This document shows, piece by piece, positions 62,131-64,000 of a stretch of 64,000 nt of DNA (positions are counted from its first letter, which is position 1; each line of letters starts with the position of its first letter). The position numbers were made by a program, and so were the translations under genes. Source of the stretch: DATLZU01 sp051293835 (lineage in GTDB: Bacteria > Nitrospirota > Nitrospiria > Nitrospirales > Nitrospiraceae); contig JBPKMA010000009.1 in NCBI GenBank assembly GCA_051293835.1, forward strand, positions 91,124 through 155,123, written 5' to 3'. The notes beneath the pieces are model-generated. The model saw nothing but the letters and a program-made list of their open reading frames with translations, was not told the DNA's origin and searched no databases.

Positions 62131-63141
62131 TCAGCGCGGACCGGCGCCGTGCAGACGATACTGTCCCAAGCCGAAACTTGTCGCCTTTCCCACGTGGGTC
62201 ACTTCGCCCACCCGCAAGAGGGGCACAAACGGACCGAGCGGTCCCTGGAAGGTCACCCGGCCGATCAATCCGCCGAGTTGCATCGTCTCCCGCTGGCGCT
62301 GCGAGTAGCGGGTCCAGTCGTACCAGACGAGCGTCGATGAAACCGTACGAACCGAACGTGCCAGGTCGATCCACTCGCGAAACGCGATCATCGACGGATC
62401 GCCCCCGCAATGGAAATACGAGAGAAGGGCAATGCGCCGGAGCAACGCGCGGACCAGCACATGGAACTCCAGCGACATGGCGAGACGCTCATCGTACTTC
62501 ACCCGCACTGGCGTGAGGAATTCAACCTCTATCCGCTCATCGGCGTGGCTGTCGGCTCCACCGGCCGGCGGGCGGAGCGGCAGGCGGGCGGTTTGCGTAT
62601 AGGCTTCGGTTCCGGCGAGTGTGCCTTCCTCCGCGGAATAGATTCGGCAACATCGCCCATCTACCCACCCGTTTGCTCCGATGACCGTCGCGGTGACCCG
62701 ATGAGATCCGAAGCCGATCCGGCCCATGCGTTCGAAGGTGAAAATGAAATGCGGGAGCCAGCGCAGCGCGCGGCCGAACAAGGTGAGGCCGAGCTCGAAG
62801 GCCTCGCCCGGAGCTACGGTCTGCCCGCCGGCCGGCGGTGCGAGGACAAAGGGATGAGGAGCCGCCGAGTACTTGCGCATCATCCGGGTGTCCTGAGGCG
62901 GCGAAGTCTCGAACACATACGGATAGATGCAACGATCCTTAAGCCTGCAGGAAGTGCACTCGTACGAATGAGTCGCGCAGACGACCCGCTGGAGTGCGAG
63001 GCCAAAGGCGCCTCGGAACATGGAACCAGTATATGGCGGGAGCCGCAGCGCCGCGTCCGGCTTGAGCGTAATTGTGAACCGTCCGAACGAGAGCGAGAGT
63101 GCGGTCCGACCCGGGTCAGCGTTGTCAGCAATCTCGCTCAT
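62131..63141 (-). CDS. cas6: CRISPR-associated Cas6 (RAMP endoribonuclease)
   Basis: A 336-residue RAMP-fold crRNA-processing nuclease. It has the N-terminal Cas6 ferredoxin-like segment (LPPYTGSMFRGAFGLAL), a Cys-rich CTSCRLKDRCIYPYVFE stretch as in longer Cas6 forms, MGRIGFGSHR, FLTPVRVKYDERL and the C-terminal glycine-rich loop THVGKATSFGLGQYRL. Cas6 cuts the repeat in pre-crRNA. It overlaps cas2 by four bases and is transcribed after cas1 and cas2. It fits a type I or III system. Confidence 0.9.
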   Translation of the reverse strand: MSEIADNADPGRTALSLSFGRFTITLKPDAALRLPPYTGSMFRGAFGLALQRVVCATHSYECTSCRLKDRCIYPYVFETSPPQDTRMMRKYSAAPHPFVLAPPAGGQTVAPGEAFELGLTLFGRALRWLPHFIFTFERMGRIGFGSHRVTATVIGANGWVDGRCCRIYSAEEGTLAGTEAYTQTARLPLRPPAGGADSHADERIEVEFLTPVRVKYDERLAMSLEFHVLVRALLRRIALLSYFHCGGDPSMIAFREWIDLARSVRTVSSTLVWYDWTRYSQRQRETMQLGGLIGRVTFQGPLGPFVPLLRVGEVTHVGKATSFGLGQYRLHGAGPR

Positions 63142-63416
63142 GGGAGCACCACGGTCGCGCCGTCCGGCAGCCGGTCTCCGCAGCCCAGTGCGGTGATCGT
63201 GTTGCCTGACGGAAGCGGATAGAGGCGCACATCATCTGCTTGCACGTCGATCAAGTGGTTCAATCGGGACACGACCTCTTGTAGTTCTGGCCAGGTGAAC
63301 GAGCAGAGAAAGACGGAATATTGCACGGGCACTCCGACGCCCTTCAGATACCGGTGCACGCGGGTCAACCGGCCCTCGTCCGTAATGTCGTAGCACACCA
63401 GATAGTGCGTCCGCAT
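63138..63416 (-). CDS. cas2: CRISPR-associated Cas2
   Basis: A 92-residue Cas2. The active Asp sits in VCYDITDEGRLTRVHRYLKG, and GVPVQYSVFLC is the second beta strand typical of Cas2, followed by DVRLYPLPSGNTITALGCG. It forms the integration complex with Cas1. It is three bases from cas1 and overlaps cas6, so all three are one operon. Confidence 0.94.
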   Translation of the reverse strand: MRTHYLVCYDITDEGRLTRVHRYLKGVGVPVQYSVFLCSFTWPELQEVVSRLNHLIDVQADDVRLYPLPSGNTITALGCGDRLPDGATVVLP

Positions 63417-63419
63417 CAG

Positions 63420-64000
63420 TTATGGCTCCCAGATTATGACGGCGAACTGGTCGAGCAGCCGACGGAGCAACATCGCCAAGCACGGACGGCGGGATTCAAA
63501 CAGCTCCGCCAGCGCTCGCGACAACGGTTCATCCTCGTCGGAAATCCTCAGGCCGCTGTCCAACCAGACGAGGTCGGCGTCGGGCTCGAGCGCCGCCGCA
63601 CAGTCGCGCACGAATCCCAACGGCTGAGTTCGGTGCAGGAAGCCCAAATGCGGGTCCCACCCCGCTTCCACGATCGTTTCTAACGCCAAGGTCTGCAGCG
63701 CCGCTTGGAAAAAGCCGCGCCGTCGAAGCGAGACGCTGCGCATGAGCGGGTCGAGCCCGATGACCTCGCATTCGCGTACCCACTCCCAATGCGCGAGCGT
63801 GTAGGTGAGCGACAACAGCGCATTGACCGGATCGCGCGGCGGCCGGCGCTGCCGCCCCGCGAACCCCAGACTCGGCGGAAAGACCGCTGGCAGCGCGCCG
63901 AAATAGGCCGCTGCGGCGCCTCCCTCCAGCCCGCGCAGCCGCTCGACGCTCCCGGCCTCGGCCGCTTTGGCGCGGGTTTCTTCGATCAAGCCCGCGGCCC
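63420..64000 (-). CDS. cas1: CRISPR-associated Cas1, C-terminal part (cut by window end), divergent
   Basis: The Cas1 integrase C-terminal domain runs off the window. RGLEGGAAAAYFGAL holds the first metal Glu, and NALLSLTYTLAHWEWV is the next conserved helix. The usual next block, GFLHxxxxGRxSLxxDLxE, is not found in this form. After IGLDP there is an insert of about 30 residues (LMRSVSLRRRGFFQAALQTL) that repeats part of the helix, then HLGFLHRTQPLGFVRDCAAALEPDADLVW, where H, D and E occur in similar spacing but the GRxSL motif is missing. The N-terminal half is outside the window. Confidence 0.8.
   Translation of the reverse strand, partial: AAGLIEETRAKAAEAGSVERLRGLEGGAAAAYFGALPAVFPPSLGFAGRQRRPPRDPVNALLSLTYTLAHWEWVRECEVIGLDPLMRSVSLRRRGFFQAALQTLALETIVEAGWDPHLGFLHRTQPLGFVRDCAAALEPDADLVWLDSGLRISDEDEPLSRALAELFESRRPCLAMLLRRLLDQFAVIIWEP

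Noticed and set aside
1..64000. CRISPR array in the window
   Set aside because: I looked for regularly spaced direct repeats of 25-40 bases, particularly near cas6 and cas1, and saw none.

Overview
The window is 64 kb of compact, GC-rich bacterial chromosome with about 65 intact or nearly intact protein genes, one tRNA gene and several decaying genes. The gene set points to a Nitrospirota-type bacterium, most likely a relative of Nitrospira. The grounds are the order pheA-hisC-aroF-tyrA-aroA-cmk-plsC-rpsA-sppA-hup, a protein built of repeated PCP-reductase-type domains, many small lipoproteins and secreted proteins, and an unlinked fumarate reductase/succinate dehydrogenase flavoprotein. This placement is inference; no rRNA gene lies in the window.

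Region by region. 0-13 kb (+ strand): a Cys-rich secreted protein, ruvB, then a long aromatic amino acid and housekeeping run (pheA, hisC, aroF, tyrA, aroA, cmk, plsC, rpsA, sppA, HU, PCP-domain repeat protein). 13-18 kb: envelope proteins, lipoproteins, an FG-GAP repeat protein and a DacA-type carboxypeptidase. 18.3-19.5 kb: a decay zone with a broken LysR regulator and a broken group 1 truncated haemoglobin. 19.8-27.8 kb (- strand): a membrane protein, glutamate dehydrogenase, lipB, an HtrA protease, an RpoD-family sigma factor, a transposase remnant, and a slipin/NfeD pair. 28-31.4 kb (+): trmI, an SDR, aroE and aroK. 31.6-38 kb: an RRM protein, tRNA-Arg(UCG), small proteins, a DUF502 protein, an acetyltransferase, two small lipoproteins and a LOG protein. 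38-47.5 kb: a frameshifted beta-CASP nuclease, a P1 peptidase, a FIST protein, FKBP, gcvT, a Nudix hydrolase, endonuclease V, Mug and a coiled-coil lipoprotein. 47.5-57 kb: a broken TPR gene, a haem-oxygenase-like diiron protein, secreted proteins, ribokinase, nucleoside hydrolase, an SUMF1-family protein and gcvP. 57-61 kb: the sdhA/frdA-like gene and an OmpR/HK two-component pair. 61-64 kb: an HtrA pseudogene, then cas6, cas2 and a cas1 that runs off the window end.

How the genes fit together. Seven genes (pheA, hisC, aroF, tyrA, aroA, aroE, aroK) cover DAHP synthesis, four later steps of the shikimate route and the branch to Phe/Tyr. gcvT and gcvP are 10 kb apart with no gcvH. Slipin and NfeD are a standard membrane quality-control pair. 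Endonuclease V and Mug form a translationally coupled deaminated-base repair pair. The cas1-cas2-cas6 set is an adaptation plus crRNA-processing module whose effector genes and array must lie beyond 64 kb.

The most unusual items are the divergent Cas1, two long nested inverted repeats in intergenic DNA that may encode structured RNAs, the four-repeat PCP-domain protein next to HU, the paralogous secreted pair bracketing a purine/ribose salvage block, and at least four decayed genes.
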